The translations under genes and the position numbers were made by a program. 64,000 bases of DNA, from assembly GCA_964511945.1 (NCBI GenBank), contig CAZEHO010000001.1, forward strand, positions 310,001-374,000. The letters are read 5' to 3'. Shown here in pieces: positions 16,473 to 25,401 of this stretch. Within the stretch, counting starts at the first letter, position 1, and each line of letters starts with the position of its first letter. The notes below the pieces were generated by a model. That model saw nothing but the letters and a program-made list of their open reading frames with translations, did not search any database and had not been told where the DNA came from. This DNA is from CAZEHO01 sp964511945 (lineage in GTDB: Bacteria > Actinomycetota > Acidimicrobiia > Spongiisociales > UBA11373).

Positions 16473-18251
16473 GTGCCTGCCGACACGATCCCCGCTCGGC
16501 TCGTTCGCAATGCCGAGCAGACCCCGGCCACCGCGGCGTACTACGAGAAGGTCGACGGCGAATACATACCGACCTCGTGGGGTGAATACGCCGATCAGGT
16601 CCGGCTCGCCGCCAAGTCGCTCGTGGCAATGGGGTGTGAACCCGGCCATCACATCACGATCCTCGGCTTCAACCGGCCGGAGTGGGTGATCGCCGACCAC
16701 GCCTGCATGGCCGCCGGCGGCGCCCCGGCGGGGATCTACACGACCAACTCGCCGGAAGAGGTGCAATACATCACCGGTCATGCTGCAGCTCCGGTGATTC
16801 TGGTCGAAAACGAGGAGCAGCTTGCCAAGGTCACCGCGGTGCGCGACCAACTGCCGGATCTGCGGTGGATCGTCACGATGCGTGGTGTCGAGGCGAAGGA
16901 CGATGACACGATCCTTACCTGGGATGAGTTCCTGGCGAAGGGTGAGGATCTCGACGACTCGGTGTACTACAGGCGGGTCGACGGTCTGCAGCCCGATGAT
17001 CTGGCCACCCTGATCTACACCTCGGGAACGACCGGTCCGCCGAAGGGGGTCATGCTCACCCACTCGAATCTGAGCTGGACGACCGACCAGGCCGACGGCG
17101 TGGTGTCGGTCGACTCCCGCGACCGGCTGGTGAGCTACCTCCCGCTCAGCCACATTGCCGAGCAGATGTTCACGATTCACATCGCAGCTTCGAAGCGCTA
17201 TCCGGTGTACTTCGCCGAGTCGATCGACGCCCTGGCCGACAACATCAAGGAAGTGCGGCCGACCGTGTTCTTCGCAGTGCCCCGGGTGTGGGAGAAATTC
17301 CATGCCGGAGTATCGGCGAAGCTCGGTGAGGCGACGGGCATCAAGGCACGGCTGGCAGCCTGGGCGCAGGATGTGGGGCGTCGGGTGGTGGGGATCCGCA
17401 ACGAGGGCGGTGAGCCGGGCGGATTGCTGGCGGCCCAGTACCGGATCGCGTCGAAGCTGGTGCACCACAAGGTGAAAGAGGCGCTCGGGATGGACGCCTG
17501 CCGATTCGCCGTGAGCGGTGCAGCTCCGGTTGACGCCTCGGTGCTCGAGTTCTTCGCCGGCTTCGATCTCACCATCTACGAGGTGTACGGCCAGTCCGAG
17601 GGCTCGGGGCCTACCACGTTTGCCCGTCCGGGGCGCAATCGCTTCGGGACGGTGGGGCCGGCGTACCCGGGGACTGAGGTGAAGATCGCCGACGACGGCG
17701 AGATCGTGCTCAAGGGCGGAAACGTATTCGCCGGCTACTACGAGAACCCGGAGGCAACTGCGGAAACGCTGGTCGACGGCTGGCTGCAGTCTGGGGATCT
17801 CGGGGAGTTCGATGCGGACGGGTTCCTCACGATCACCGGGCGTAAGAAGGACATCATCATCACCGCCGGCGGCAAGAACGTCGCGCCGAAGAACCTCGAG
17901 GGCGGCCTGAAGCAGAACCCGCTCGTGTCTGAGGCAGTGGTGATCGGGGATCGCCGGAAGTACTTGACCGCGCTGGTGACGCTGGACCCGGAAGCCGCAG
18001 CCGCGTTCCTGGTCGAGAAAGGCGAGAGCGGTCTCGCCCACGAGGCGAAGGTGGTCGAGGAATCCATCACCGAGACCGTAGATGCCGTCAACAAGCTGTA
18101 CGCCAGGGTCGAGCAGATCAAGCGATTCAAGATCCTTCCGCGCGAACTCTCGATCGAGGAGGGCGAGCTGACCGGCACGCTGAAGGTGCGCCGGGCTGTG
18201 GTCGCCGAGCACTTCTCCGAAGAGATCGACGCGATGTATCGAGACGACTAG
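16473..18251 (+). CDS. Long-chain acyl-CoA synthetase (AMP-forming)
   Basis: 592 residues of the ANL superfamily. AMP-binding motif YTSGTTGPPKGVMLTH (about residue 182), YLPLSHIAEQ, FAVPRVWEKFH, YEVYGQSEGSGP and the hinge GRKKDIIITAGGKNVAP are those of FadD15-like synthetases. It activates a fatty acid with ATP and CoA at the inner face of the membrane. GTG 16473 was chosen for the AGGAGGG 8 nt upstream; an earlier frame to 16329 overlaps the divergent CapA gene. The fatty-acid chain length is not readable. The next gene follows after 18 bp. Confidence 0.92.
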   Translation: MPADTIPARLVRNAEQTPATAAYYEKVDGEYIPTSWGEYADQVRLAAKSLVAMGCEPGHHITILGFNRPEWVIADHACMAAGGAPAGIYTTNSPEEVQYITGHAAAPVILVENEEQLAKVTAVRDQLPDLRWIVTMRGVEAKDDDTILTWDEFLAKGEDLDDSVYYRRVDGLQPDDLATLIYTSGTTGPPKGVMLTHSNLSWTTDQADGVVSVDSRDRLVSYLPLSHIAEQMFTIHIAASKRYPVYFAESIDALADNIKEVRPTVFFAVPRVWEKFHAGVSAKLGEATGIKARLAAWAQDVGRRVVGIRNEGGEPGGLLAAQYRIASKLVHHKVKEALGMDACRFAVSGAAPVDASVLEFFAGFDLTIYEVYGQSEGSGPTTFARPGRNRFGTVGPAYPGTEVKIADDGEIVLKGGNVFAGYYENPEATAETLVDGWLQSGDLGEFDADGFLTITGRKKDIIITAGGKNVAPKNLEGGLKQNPLVSEAVVIGDRRKYLTALVTLDPEAAAAFLVEKGESGLAHEAKVVEESITETVDAVNKLYARVEQIKRFKILPRELSIEEGELTGTLKVRRAVVAEHFSEEIDAMYRDD

Positions 18252-18269
18252 AGGGTTCTTGGGAACGGA

Positions 18270-20372
18270 ATGAGGGGCTCCGCCGTTAGGGAGTCCGTGT
18301 CCCTACGCACTCGCTCTCTCATCGCGCTCGTCACGGTCGCTCTGGTCGCAGCCGCCTGTTCCGGCGGCGACACCGAGGCCGAACCGACGGTGCTGATGCC
18401 GTCGTCGCAGGAGTCGTCGGAGGCGCCCGGCGATGCAGGTCCGGCGTCGACGACAGCTCCTGCAGAATCGTATGCCGGCAGCGAACCGGCCCCCGAGTTC
18501 CCCGACGGGCTCGACTGGCTGAACTCCGCGCGGCCGCTCTCCCTCAGCGAACTGCGGGGCAAAGTGGTCCTGCTCGACTTCTGGACATATGGGTGCATCA
18601 ACTGCATTCACGTCATTCCCGACCTGAAGCGTCTTGAGGAGGAGTACGCAGAAGAACTAGTGGTGATCGGCGTCCATTCGGCCAAGTTCGAGAATGAAGC
18701 CGAAACCGAAAACATCCGCCAGATCATTGTGCGCTACGACCTGGAGCACCCGGTGGTGAACGATGCGGAGTTTGCCGTCTGGCGGCAATGGGGCGCTTCG
18801 GCCTGGCCGACCCTCGTGCTCATCGATCCCGCCGGCCACGTCGTAGGCGGCCATGCCGGCGAGGGTATCTATCGGATCTTTGAGCCGGTCATCAGGTCGC
18901 TGGTCGCCGAATTCGACACCCGCGGCGAACTCGACAGGACTCCGCTCGATCTGTCGTCGGAGAAGGACGCGGTTCCCAACACGTTGCTCTCGTTCCCGGG
19001 CAAGGTGCTGGCCGATCCGTCGGGGGAACGGCTCTTCATCGCAGACACCAACCACCACCGGATCGTTGTCGCCGACCCGACCACCGGCGAGGTGCTCGAC
19101 GTCGCCGGAACCGGAACCGCCGGGTTCCGCAATGGACCCTTCACAGATGCCCGCTTCGATCAGCCCCAGGGCATGGCACTGTCTGAGGACGGGACGGTCC
19201 TCTACGTTGCCGACGTCGGCAATCACTCGATCCGGGCGCTGGATTTCTTGACCCGGAGTGTCACCCTGATCGCAGGGGAGGGCCGCCAGGCACTTGCCTA
19301 CCCACCGGTGGCCGGAGTGGCTCCGGATGTTTCGCTCAGTTCACCATGGGCGCTGGAGCGCAGCGGTACGACGCTCTACATCGCAATGGCCGGATCGCAT
19401 CAGATCTGGCTCCATGACCTCGAGTCCGGGCTGACGACGCCGGTGGCCGGCAGTGGCCGCGAGGGCGCCGTCGATGGACCGACCCCGGACGCCCAATTGG
19501 CCCAGCCGAGCGGGCTGGCCATTGACGAAGCCGAGCAGCTCCTGTACTTCGCCGACTCCGAGTCGAGCACGATTCGGGTGGTCGACCTCGAAAACCAGGT
19601 CACCGCACTGGTGTCGGGGAGCGGCGACGGCCTGTTCGACTTCGGTGACGTCGACGGGATCCGATCGGAAGCCCGGTTGCAGCATCCCCTTGGTGTCGCC
19701 TTCGACGGTGAGGCACTACTCATCGCCGATACCTACAACAGCAAGATCAAGCGCATCGATCCGGCGACCGGGGCGACCGAGACCTATCTGGGTGACCAGG
19801 AAGGCTGGCGCGACGGTCCGGAGGCGCTCTTCTACGAACCGGGCGGTGTCGACGTCCTCGGGCGGACCCTGTACATCGCCGACACCAACAACCACAGCAT
19901 TCGGACGGTGGACCTGGACACCGGCGAGACCTCGACCCTGGTGCTCTACGGGATCGAGCGGTTCGTCGGCGCCGACGACACCTACACAGGAACCATCGTG
20001 GAACTCGATCCGGTCACCGTCGCCGCCGGCCCGGGACGGGTCGTCGTCGATGTGGATCTCCCCGACGGCTACAAGGTGAACGACATCGCACCCTTCTCCA
20101 TGGTGTGGACGGTGGACGGAGATGTTGCGGAGCTCACCGACGCCGATCAGTCGATGGTGGCGCCGGCCTTCCCTCTGGAGGTGGAGGCGGAGTTCTCCGC
20201 CGGGACCGGGTCGCTGTTGACGGATCTGACGGTCTACTACTGCACCGCCGAGTCTGAGGAGCTGTGCTTGATCGAACGGGTCCGGATCATCGCCCCGCTC
20301 GAGGTCGGAGAGGGGCCGGCGGACGTGGTGCTGTCGTACATGATCCCGCCGCCCCCGCTCTTGGATTCGTAG
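18270..20372 (+). CDS. NHLRC2-like lipoprotein: thioredoxin domain plus NHL propeller
   Basis: 700 residues. A signal sequence ends in a lipobox (ALVAAAC), then an acidic linker, a TlpA/thioredoxin-like domain with a redox CINC motif in WTYGCINCIHVIPDL (about residue 108), an NHL propeller (about 230-560; blades such as LFIADTNHHRIVVADP and LYIADTNNHSIRTVD) and a C-terminal beta-sandwich (about 570-690). The order matches NHLRC2 of animals and its bacterial relatives. It is probably an extracytoplasmic thiol-disulfide protein whose propeller binds a partner. An in-frame GTG at 18297 after AGGGAG is an alternative start and leaves a more typical short n-region. It is convergent with the next gene, with 4 bp between the stops. 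Confidence 0.85.
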   Translation: MRGSAVRESVSLRTRSLIALVTVALVAAACSGGDTEAEPTVLMPSSQESSEAPGDAGPASTTAPAESYAGSEPAPEFPDGLDWLNSARPLSLSELRGKVVLLDFWTYGCINCIHVIPDLKRLEEEYAEELVVIGVHSAKFENEAETENIRQIIVRYDLEHPVVNDAEFAVWRQWGASAWPTLVLIDPAGHVVGGHAGEGIYRIFEPVIRSLVAEFDTRGELDRTPLDLSSEKDAVPNTLLSFPGKVLADPSGERLFIADTNHHRIVVADPTTGEVLDVAGTGTAGFRNGPFTDARFDQPQGMALSEDGTVLYVADVGNHSIRALDFLTRSVTLIAGEGRQALAYPPVAGVAPDVSLSSPWALERSGTTLYIAMAGSHQIWLHDLESGLTTPVAGSGREGAVDGPTPDAQLAQPSGLAIDEAEQLLYFADSESSTIRVVDLENQVTALVSGSGDGLFDFGDVDGIRSEARLQHPLGVAFDGEALLIADTYNSKIKRIDPATGATETYLGDQEGWRDGPEALFYEPGGVDVLGRTLYIADTNNHSIRTVDLDTGETSTLVLYGIERFVGADDTYTGTIVELDPVTVAAGPGRVVVDVDLPDGYKVNDIAPFSMVWTVDGDVAELTDADQSMVAPAFPLEVEAEFSAGTGSLLTDLTVYYCTAESEELCLIERVRIIAPLEVGEGPADVVLSYMIPPPPLLDS

Positions 20373-20376
20373 CCCG

Positions 20377-20838
20377 TTACAGACCGGGCTTGAAGACCAT
20401 CGCCCACACGACCACGACCAGGAGCACCAGTTCCAGGGTTGACACCATGCCGATGCGCTTGGCGATGGCCCCGGCCGCCGGATCGTTCTCCTTGATGGCG
20501 GTGATCAGTAGCCGCGCTTGCGGGGCGTAGAACGCGATCCCGAGCACGAACCCCACCGCGACGCCGAGGAATCCGATCGAGATCCAGGCCTGGCTGAACT
20601 CCCAGAAGTCGACCCGGGCAACCAGCCACACACCTGCGATCAGTATGACCGCGCCGCTGATGCTGAACACACGGCCGCCGACCTGGGTGTGCTCGGTGAA
20701 GTGTATGACCCGTTCCGGATTCGCTTTCTGCATCCGCATTCCGAGAATCCCGACCAGCAAGCCGCCGCCGACCCACAGGATGGCAAACAGGACGTGAATG
20801 AACTTGAGCCAGCCGTCAAAGTCTCCTGCAGCAAACAT
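20377..20838 (-). CDS. Small four-helix membrane protein (DUF2269/CopD-like)
   Basis: 153 residues with four hydrophobic helices (for example WLKFIHVLFAILWVGGGLLV and the C-terminal LELVLLVVVVWAMVF). The opening Lys-Phe-x-His and WVGGG pattern resembles DUF2269 and CopD-type membrane proteins, where the His can bind haem or copper. ATG 20838 was preferred because CAGGAG lies 9 nt upstream; a GTG at 20847 is closer to it than usual. No partner gene nearby suggests a role. Confidence 0.65.
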   Translation of the reverse strand: MFAAGDFDGWLKFIHVLFAILWVGGGLLVGILGMRMQKANPERVIHFTEHTQVGGRVFSISGAVILIAGVWLVARVDFWEFSQAWISIGFLGVAVGFVLGIAFYAPQARLLITAIKENDPAAGAIAKRIGMVSTLELVLLVVVVWAMVFKPGL

Positions 20839-20932
20839 GTCATGCACTCCTGCGTCGGGTCGGCGCAGGAGCGTACTCCACTCCGTCCCGGATTGCCGCC
20901 GGGATCCGGCGGGCTATTCCTAGGGTGGCCGG

Positions 20933-22195
20933 ATGGGGAGCTGGAGTCGATCGACGGACCCTGACCCCGGGTCCCTTACCTCACCCGGTGACGAGCCGAC
21001 GGTCGTTTCCGTGGCTCTCGAACAAGCAGCCGATCACGCTCTGGATCCGGCTGAAACCGCTGACCGCAGCACACGCCGGCGCACGGTGCCGGCGTGGCTT
21101 CCGGTCTTTGGCATCGCGCCGATCCTGGCGGTGCTGATCGCAGCAGTCGTCATTGCGGGACCCGCCGGCGAACGCGGCCGTGTTGACGGCCTGCAGCAGC
21201 AGGTGTCACAGGTACGCAAAGCGGTGGATACCGCGACGGTGGATCAGCTCGCGCTGAGCAATCAGGTCGATGAGCTTTCGCTGGCACTCGATGCGGAGAC
21301 GGCTCGTGCTGATCAGGCGGAGGAGCTTCTCGCAGCCGAGCAGGCCCGCAACGCCGCCGCCGAGCAGATGCTGACCGATCGGTTGCAGCCGGCACTTGCC
21401 GAGCTCGATCGCCTGACCGCCGAAACCGAGCGGATGGCCGGCCAGGGTGAACTGCTGGCCCTCCAGGCGGATCAGATCGCCGCGGCGAACCGGCAACTCG
21501 TTGAAGAGAACGAGTTTCTGCGCAGCGCGGTGGTCGTCAGCCGGGCCGCGGGAGACTTGCGGCTCGTTGCCCTGACCATCGACGACGGGGGCTCCGCCGA
21601 GATCAACGCCGGTGTGCTCGACACGCTGGCTGCCTACGACGTGAACGCGACGCTCTTCCCGTCCGGTGACAACGTCGCCGCCTCTCCCGAGGTGTGGGCT
21701 CGTGCGGTCACCGAGGGGCACGAACTGGGGAACCACACCATGGAGCACCGGTCCGTGAAGCGATTGGATGCCGACCAGTTGGTCGAGCAGATCGCCGCCT
21801 GGGAAGCGGCCGTCGCCATGGCGCTCGGCGAGCCCTACGACGCCGTGTGGTTCCGGCCGCCCTACATGGCCGGGTTCGAAGATCTCGTCGGTCCGGATGA
21901 GACTCGCGAGATTCTGGCCGCCGAGGGGTACATCACCGCACTGTGGGATGTGGAGACCTACTACGCGCTCTACAGCCCGGATGGGCCGCAGCTCGGCGGT
22001 CCCACCCCGGGGAGCAACTCCGTCGTACGGCATGTGGTGAGTGCAGCCGGTCCGGGCAGCATCGTGCTGCTGCACTTCGCTCCGCTCGATGTCGCCGCTC
22101 TGCCGGGGATCATCGAGGGTCTCCGGGCGAAAGGGCTCGAGCCGGTCACGCTGAGCGAACTCTTCGCAGCTCAGCAGGTGCTGCTCGACTCGTAG
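20933..22195 (+). CDS. Membrane-anchored polysaccharide deacetylase (NodB family)
   Basis: 420 residues: cytoplasmic N-terminus, one membrane helix (about 57-77, LPVFGIAPILAVLIAAVVIA), a long coiled coil rich in Ala, Glu and Gln (about 85-195), then a NodB domain. Motifs: TIDDGG (catalytic Asp pair), GNHTMEH (metal His-x3-His) and WFRPPYMAG. It would de-N-acetylate peptidoglycan or another surface glycan outside the membrane, with the coiled coil as a spacer or dimeriser. The last motif reads LLHFAP, near the canonical leucine-His. Start ATG 20933 is the only one keeping a full cytoplasmic segment. Confidence 0.83.
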   Translation: MGSWSRSTDPDPGSLTSPGDEPTVVSVALEQAADHALDPAETADRSTRRRTVPAWLPVFGIAPILAVLIAAVVIAGPAGERGRVDGLQQQVSQVRKAVDTATVDQLALSNQVDELSLALDAETARADQAEELLAAEQARNAAAEQMLTDRLQPALAELDRLTAETERMAGQGELLALQADQIAAANRQLVEENEFLRSAVVVSRAAGDLRLVALTIDDGGSAEINAGVLDTLAAYDVNATLFPSGDNVAASPEVWARAVTEGHELGNHTMEHRSVKRLDADQLVEQIAAWEAAVAMALGEPYDAVWFRPPYMAGFEDLVGPDETREILAAEGYITALWDVETYYALYSPDGPQLGGPTPGSNSVVRHVVSAAGPGSIVLLHFAPLDVAALPGIIEGLRAKGLEPVTLSELFAAQQVLLDS

Positions 22196-22204
22196 GATTC
22201 TCCT

Positions 22205-23104
22205 GTGAATCCGCTGCGCCGACTGGCCCTTACGACGTACCGCGCCTACCAGCGACGGTTTGGACCTCCGGAGGATGCGCCGGTCGCCGAGCAACGGCGC
22301 AGGCGAGAGGAGATGTGGCGGCCCGGGCCGATCCGGGGGACCCTGGTGGAACCGCTCGAGGCCCCTGCTGTGACCGGCGAGTGGGTGGCGGCACCGGTAC
22401 GGCTGTCGGGGACGACGGTCCTGTGGTTCCACGGCGGGGCCTATCTGCACGGATCGCCACGGCAGCGACGAGGGCCGGCGTCGCGCCTGTCGAAGGCTTC
22501 TGGAGCCCGGGTGCTGAATGCCGCCTACCGCCTGGCTCCGGAGCATCCCTTCCCTGCCGCGCTCGACGACGGTCTGGCGGCGTATCGCTGGCTACTGGCG
22601 TCGCGGGTGGACCATGAGCGGCTTGTGATCGGCGGTGACTCGGCCGGAGGAGGCCTGGCTCTGGCGGTTCTTGTATCGCTGCGGGACGCCGGGGACCCTC
22701 TTCCGGCCGGGGCGGTCTTGTTCTCTCCCTGGACCGATCTCACGCTCAGCCTGCCCTCAGTGACCGGCCTTGCGGATTTCGACGACCTCCTCGATGAGGG
22801 CTCGCTGCGGGAGGCGGCAGCGCAATACGCCGGTGTGGAGGGCGAGGCGCATCCGTTGATCTCACCGGTGTTCGCCGAGCTCCATGATCTGCCGCCGATG
22901 CTCGTCCAGGCCGGCGGTTCGGAGATCCTGCTCGACGATTCGGTGGTGCTGGCGGAACGAACGCGCGCCGCAGGTGGCATGGCCGACGTCGACGTGTGGC
23001 CCGGCATGCCGCACGTCTTTCAGAACCTGGCTCCCATCATCGGGGAGGCGGGGAAGGCGCTGCGGTCTGCGGGCGAGTGGATCCGGAGGGCAACCGCGAG
23101 CTGA
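22205..23104 (+). CDS. Alpha/beta hydrolase, HSL-family esterase
   Basis: 299 residues from a GTG 10 nt after the deacetylase stop. The oxyanion motif is HGGAYLHGS (HSL-type HGGG variant), the nucleophile elbow GGDSAGGGLAL, and the catalytic His lies in WPGMPHVFQ. Typical HSL cap and YRLAPEHPFPAAL are present. It probably hydrolyses short-chain esters in the cytosol; the N-terminal basic region RRLALTTYRAYQRRFG is not a signal peptide. A strong hairpin follows the stop. Confidence 0.88.
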   Translation: MNPLRRLALTTYRAYQRRFGPPEDAPVAEQRRRREEMWRPGPIRGTLVEPLEAPAVTGEWVAAPVRLSGTTVLWFHGGAYLHGSPRQRRGPASRLSKASGARVLNAAYRLAPEHPFPAALDDGLAAYRWLLASRVDHERLVIGGDSAGGGLALAVLVSLRDAGDPLPAGAVLFSPWTDLTLSLPSVTGLADFDDLLDEGSLREAAAQYAGVEGEAHPLISPVFAELHDLPPMLVQAGGSEILLDDSVVLAERTRAAGGMADVDVWPGMPHVFQNLAPIIGEAGKALRSAGEWIRRATAS

Positions 23105-23118
23105 GGCTCCAAGAGAAC

Positions 23119-23141
23119 GGGGACGCCGTGGCGGCGTCCCC
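23119..23141. terminator. Terminator hairpin after the esterase gene
   Basis: GGGGACGCCG and CGGCGTCCCC make a perfect 10-bp stem around a TGG loop in the gap between the esterase and a convergent small gene. It can serve both strands; there is no T-run. Confidence 0.7.
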
Positions 23142-23163
23142 GCGAATCTCGAAGTGATGTGGC

Positions 23164-23385
23164 TCAGTCGTCGCCGCCGAAGAGTCCGCCGAGTGCGTCC
23201 TTCGCCTGGCCGAGCAGGTCGCCGACATCGAAGTTGTCCCCCTGCAGGAATCCCTGGACCTTTTCGCCGACCCCCCCGGGGAGCTTGTCTGCCAGGAAGT
23301 CGCCGACGGTATCGATGATGCCCTTGGCCTTGTCAGCGTCGATGTCGTCGAACTTGTCGATGATCTTCTTGATGAGCTCTTCCAC
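23164..23385 (-). CDS. Small acidic amphipathic protein, unknown
   Basis: 73 residues from a GTG at 23385 preceded by GGGAG; an ATG at 23400 would add five residues but would place the ribosome site inside the gene. The sequence is helical and amphipathic (VEELIKKIIDKFDDIDADK) and ends in Gly/Asp repeats (LGGLFGGDD). It resembles short actinobacterial proteins often left as hypothetical. No function is assigned. Confidence 0.6.
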   Translation of the reverse strand: MEELIKKIIDKFDDIDADKAKGIIDTVGDFLADKLPGGVGEKVQGFLQGDNFDVGDLLGQAKDALGGLFGGDD

Positions 23386-23495
23386 GGCGCTCCCTTTCAT
23401 CGATGCAGCATGGAAAGGGTACCGGGCGGGTGTTTCCAGCGGAGATCGAGGCGAACGCCGGGAAGGCGCTGGTGCCGTGTCTGTGTGATGCGGTA

Positions 23496-23729
23496 CTAGA
23501 CGGCTTGGCGCTCGGTGATTTCGCGCTGCTCGTCGTCGAATAGTGCCGGCCGCGACTGCGGACTCTCCTCGAAGAGGGCGGCTCGCTGCGCGCTGAAGGA
23601 AACGAGCAGGTAGCCCGGCGGGTAGGGACCGTCACCGCCTAGCAGCTCGGTGATGGTGACACCACGCGCCAGGTCGTGATTGCAGTGCTGTTCGCACGAG
23701 CGGTACGGGTCGCTCCGGTCGACATCCAT
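23496..23729 (-). CDS. Hypothetical small protein
   Basis: 77 codons from ATG 23729 with coding-like C/G-rich third positions. The text (for example GVTITELLGGDGPYPPGYL and EQREITERQAV) matches no family I know. It lies just downstream of the zincin on the same strand. It may be real or the tail of a decayed gene, as the adjoining region to the right is full of remnants. Confidence 0.4.
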   Translation of the reverse strand: MDVDRSDPYRSCEQHCNHDLARGVTITELLGGDGPYPPGYLLVSFSAQRAALFEESPQSRPALFDDEQREITERQAV

Positions 23730-23798
23730 ACCCCGCCCATCGGCAGGTGGCGGGGTTCGCTTGAGGGGCCGGCTCGGGCAGTGCCGTGGGACGCGGCG

Positions 23799-24149
23799 CT
23801 AATAGCCGATCTCGTGGAGCCGGTCGTCGTCGATGCCGAGATGGTGGGCGATCTCGTGCAGGACGGTTTTGCGGATCTCCGCTCGGAGCTCGTCGCGCGA
23901 CAGGCCCATCGCCAGGTGCGGGCCCTTGAAGATGATGACGCGGTCGGGCAGGAAGCCGGAGTAATCGAGACCACGATCGAGCAGGGACACCCCCTCGTAG
24001 ATCCCGAGGAGCATCTCGCCCGGCGGCGCCTGGTGCTCGGTGGGCCACTCCTCGACGACGACATGGATGTTGTCGAGCGCCCTCACGACCCAGGGAGGCA
24101 GTTCGTCAAGCGCCTCGTCGACGACCTTCTCGAATTCGGCTCGGTGCAT
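23799..24149 (-). CDS. Small zincin-like metallopeptidase family protein
   Basis: 116 residues, the usual length of the acidic small zincin family (PF06262-type). The zinc motif is in TVLHEIAHHLGIDD (HExxH with a downstream Asp), preceded by the family pattern PPGEMLLGIYEGVSL and PDRVIIFKGPHLAM. It is cytosolic; activity has not been shown for most members. Other frames across this gene are shadows. It is the last intact gene before the pseudogene region. Confidence 0.85.
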   Translation of the reverse strand: MHRAEFEKVVDEALDELPPWVVRALDNIHVVVEEWPTEHQAPPGEMLLGIYEGVSLLDRGLDYSGFLPDRVIIFKGPHLAMGLSRDELRAEIRKTVLHEIAHHLGIDDDRLHEIGY

Positions 24150-24174
24150 CAGGAGGGAGCGTAGGCCGGGCCGG

Positions 24175-24506
24175 TCACAGTGCGAGCGCCTCCAGGGCGT
24201 GGGCGTACTTCGAATTGCGGGCCACGCGGAAGGGGAACCACGCGGTGACCCGATGGGCGTCGGAATCGTCGGCGATGCCGTGTTTCACCTCGACGACGAC
24301 CCGGTTGCGGTCGGTCACACGGTGGTGCCAGCGCGCCTGCAGTCTGCCGATCGCGATCGAGGTGACGTCGGTGTCGAGGATCAATCGGAATCGCCCGTCG
24401 CCGCTGAGGTAGTACTACGCGTCCGTAGCGGACGATGCAGACGGCTTCGAGGCCTTCGAGCGCAAGGCGAACGTCGGCCTCGGCATCGGCAAGAGCAGGG
24501 GAGAGG
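24175..24506 (-). pseudogene. VTC-domain (polyphosphate-polymerase-like) C-terminal remnant
   Basis: The last 69 codons are open (24384-24175) and read RNRVVVEVKHGI, then FRVARNSKYAHALEAL, the C-terminal Glu/Lys strand and Ser-Lys-Tyr end of VTC domains. One frame away, directly upstream, continues YYLSGDGRFRLILDTD, and one more frame away EADVRLALEGLEAVCIVRYG, both typical of the preceding VTC strands. At least two indels therefore break it, and the N-terminal half is missing. VTC proteins are usually encoded next to CotH genes in actinobacteria, which fits the neighbour. It is a decayed gene, or less likely a stretch of poor sequence. Confidence 0.65.
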
Positions 24507-25202
24507 GTCGCCGAAGTTGTTGTGCAGCAGGAGCATCGAGAGGTTCTCGAAGTCCTGGCGTTCGACGTACTCGTTCAGGTCGAGCTTCCACGGCTTCTTG
24601 GCGCCCGAGGCCTCGCGTGAAGCATTGCCTTTCATGCTCAGCCCGATGCGCTCGACCTCGCTCCTGAAGATCACCGCCGCGGCCTCGACCTCGAGTCGTC
24701 CGGTGCTGCGGCCCAGAGACGGGCCCATTCGGCCGCCGTCAGCTGGAGATCGATGCGGCCCACCGTGGAGTCATCGAAATGGGTCCAGTAGTCGACGGTG
24801 CTGGAGCCGGGATGGCGGACCTCGACGGTGGTCGTCGCGATGTTCCCGCTCCCGTCGGCCGGCGTGACCCGGAGCGAAACCTCGTAGGTGTTGGGGCGCA
24901 CGTAGGTGCGTTGGGCATAGCCACCGGTTTCGGTGGCGTCGGTCTCGAAACTCCCGTCGCCGTCGAGGTCCCAGTCGTAGCGGAGCGCTTCTCCAGAGGG
25001 CCCGGCACTGCCGTACGGGCTGAAGTAGACGGTGAGCGGCGCCCATCCCTGATTCGGCATCGCATGGGAGTAGGAGGTCACCGCCCGGTTCTCGGTGTAG
25101 CCGAAGCAGTTCCACCGGCGAACAGGGCGAGCAGCGTGAGGACGGCGGCCGCGACGAGCGGCAGGACGGGAAGTCCCCGCTCAACTCGCCGTAGGACCGT
25201 CA
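24507..25202 (-). pseudogene. Broken PKD-CotH secreted kinase-like gene
   Basis: From ATG 25202 a signal peptide reads PVLPLVAAAVLTLLALFAGG, after which the frame shifts by one base near 25107. In the new frame there is NCFGYTENRAV and a PKD domain (LTVYFSPYGSAGPSGE, WDLDGDGSFE), then the CotH entry GRIDLQLTAAEWARLW. A second one-base shift near 24700 leads to VIFRSEVERIGLSMKGNAS and KPWKLDLNEYV, CotH hallmarks, ending at LSMLLLHNNFGD where the gene is cut off and joined to VTC sequence. CotH proteins are extracytoplasmic atypical kinases. Two frameshifts plus truncation make it non-functional as read. Confidence 0.75.
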
Positions 25203-25296
25203 TGTACGCCTCTCGAGGCCGGGTTCAACGACCCCCCTCGGGGCCGACGCTAGCGGTCTGTTGCCCCGGCGGCGGCCGAGTACAATCCGCTGCCGC

Positions 25297-25371
25297 GGGC
25301 GCTTAGCTCAGCGGGAGAGCGCTGCCTTCACACGGCAGAGGTCACTGGTTCGATCCCAGTAGCGCCCACCA
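25297..25371 (+). tRNA. tRNA-Val (anticodon CAC)
   Basis: A full cloverleaf: 7-bp acceptor stem GGGCGCT/AGCGCCC, D-stem GCTC/GAGC, anticodon stem CTGCC/GGCAG with loop TTCACAC, T-arm ACTGG-TTCGATC-CCAGT, and an encoded CCA. The anticodon CAC reads GTG. A terminator hairpin follows at once, and an integrase remnant lies next to its 3' end. Confidence 0.97.
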
Positions 25372-25374
25372 CGA

Positions 25375-25396
25375 AACCCCCTGCGTGCAGGGGGTT
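25375..25396 (+). terminator. tRNA-Val terminator
   Basis: AACCCCCTGC and GCAGGGGGTT pair over 10 bp around GT, followed by TTATTG. It begins 4 nt after the tRNA CCA end. The stem also follows the stop codon of the minus-strand integrase remnant. Confidence 0.8.
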
Positions 25397-25401
25397 ATTG
25401 C

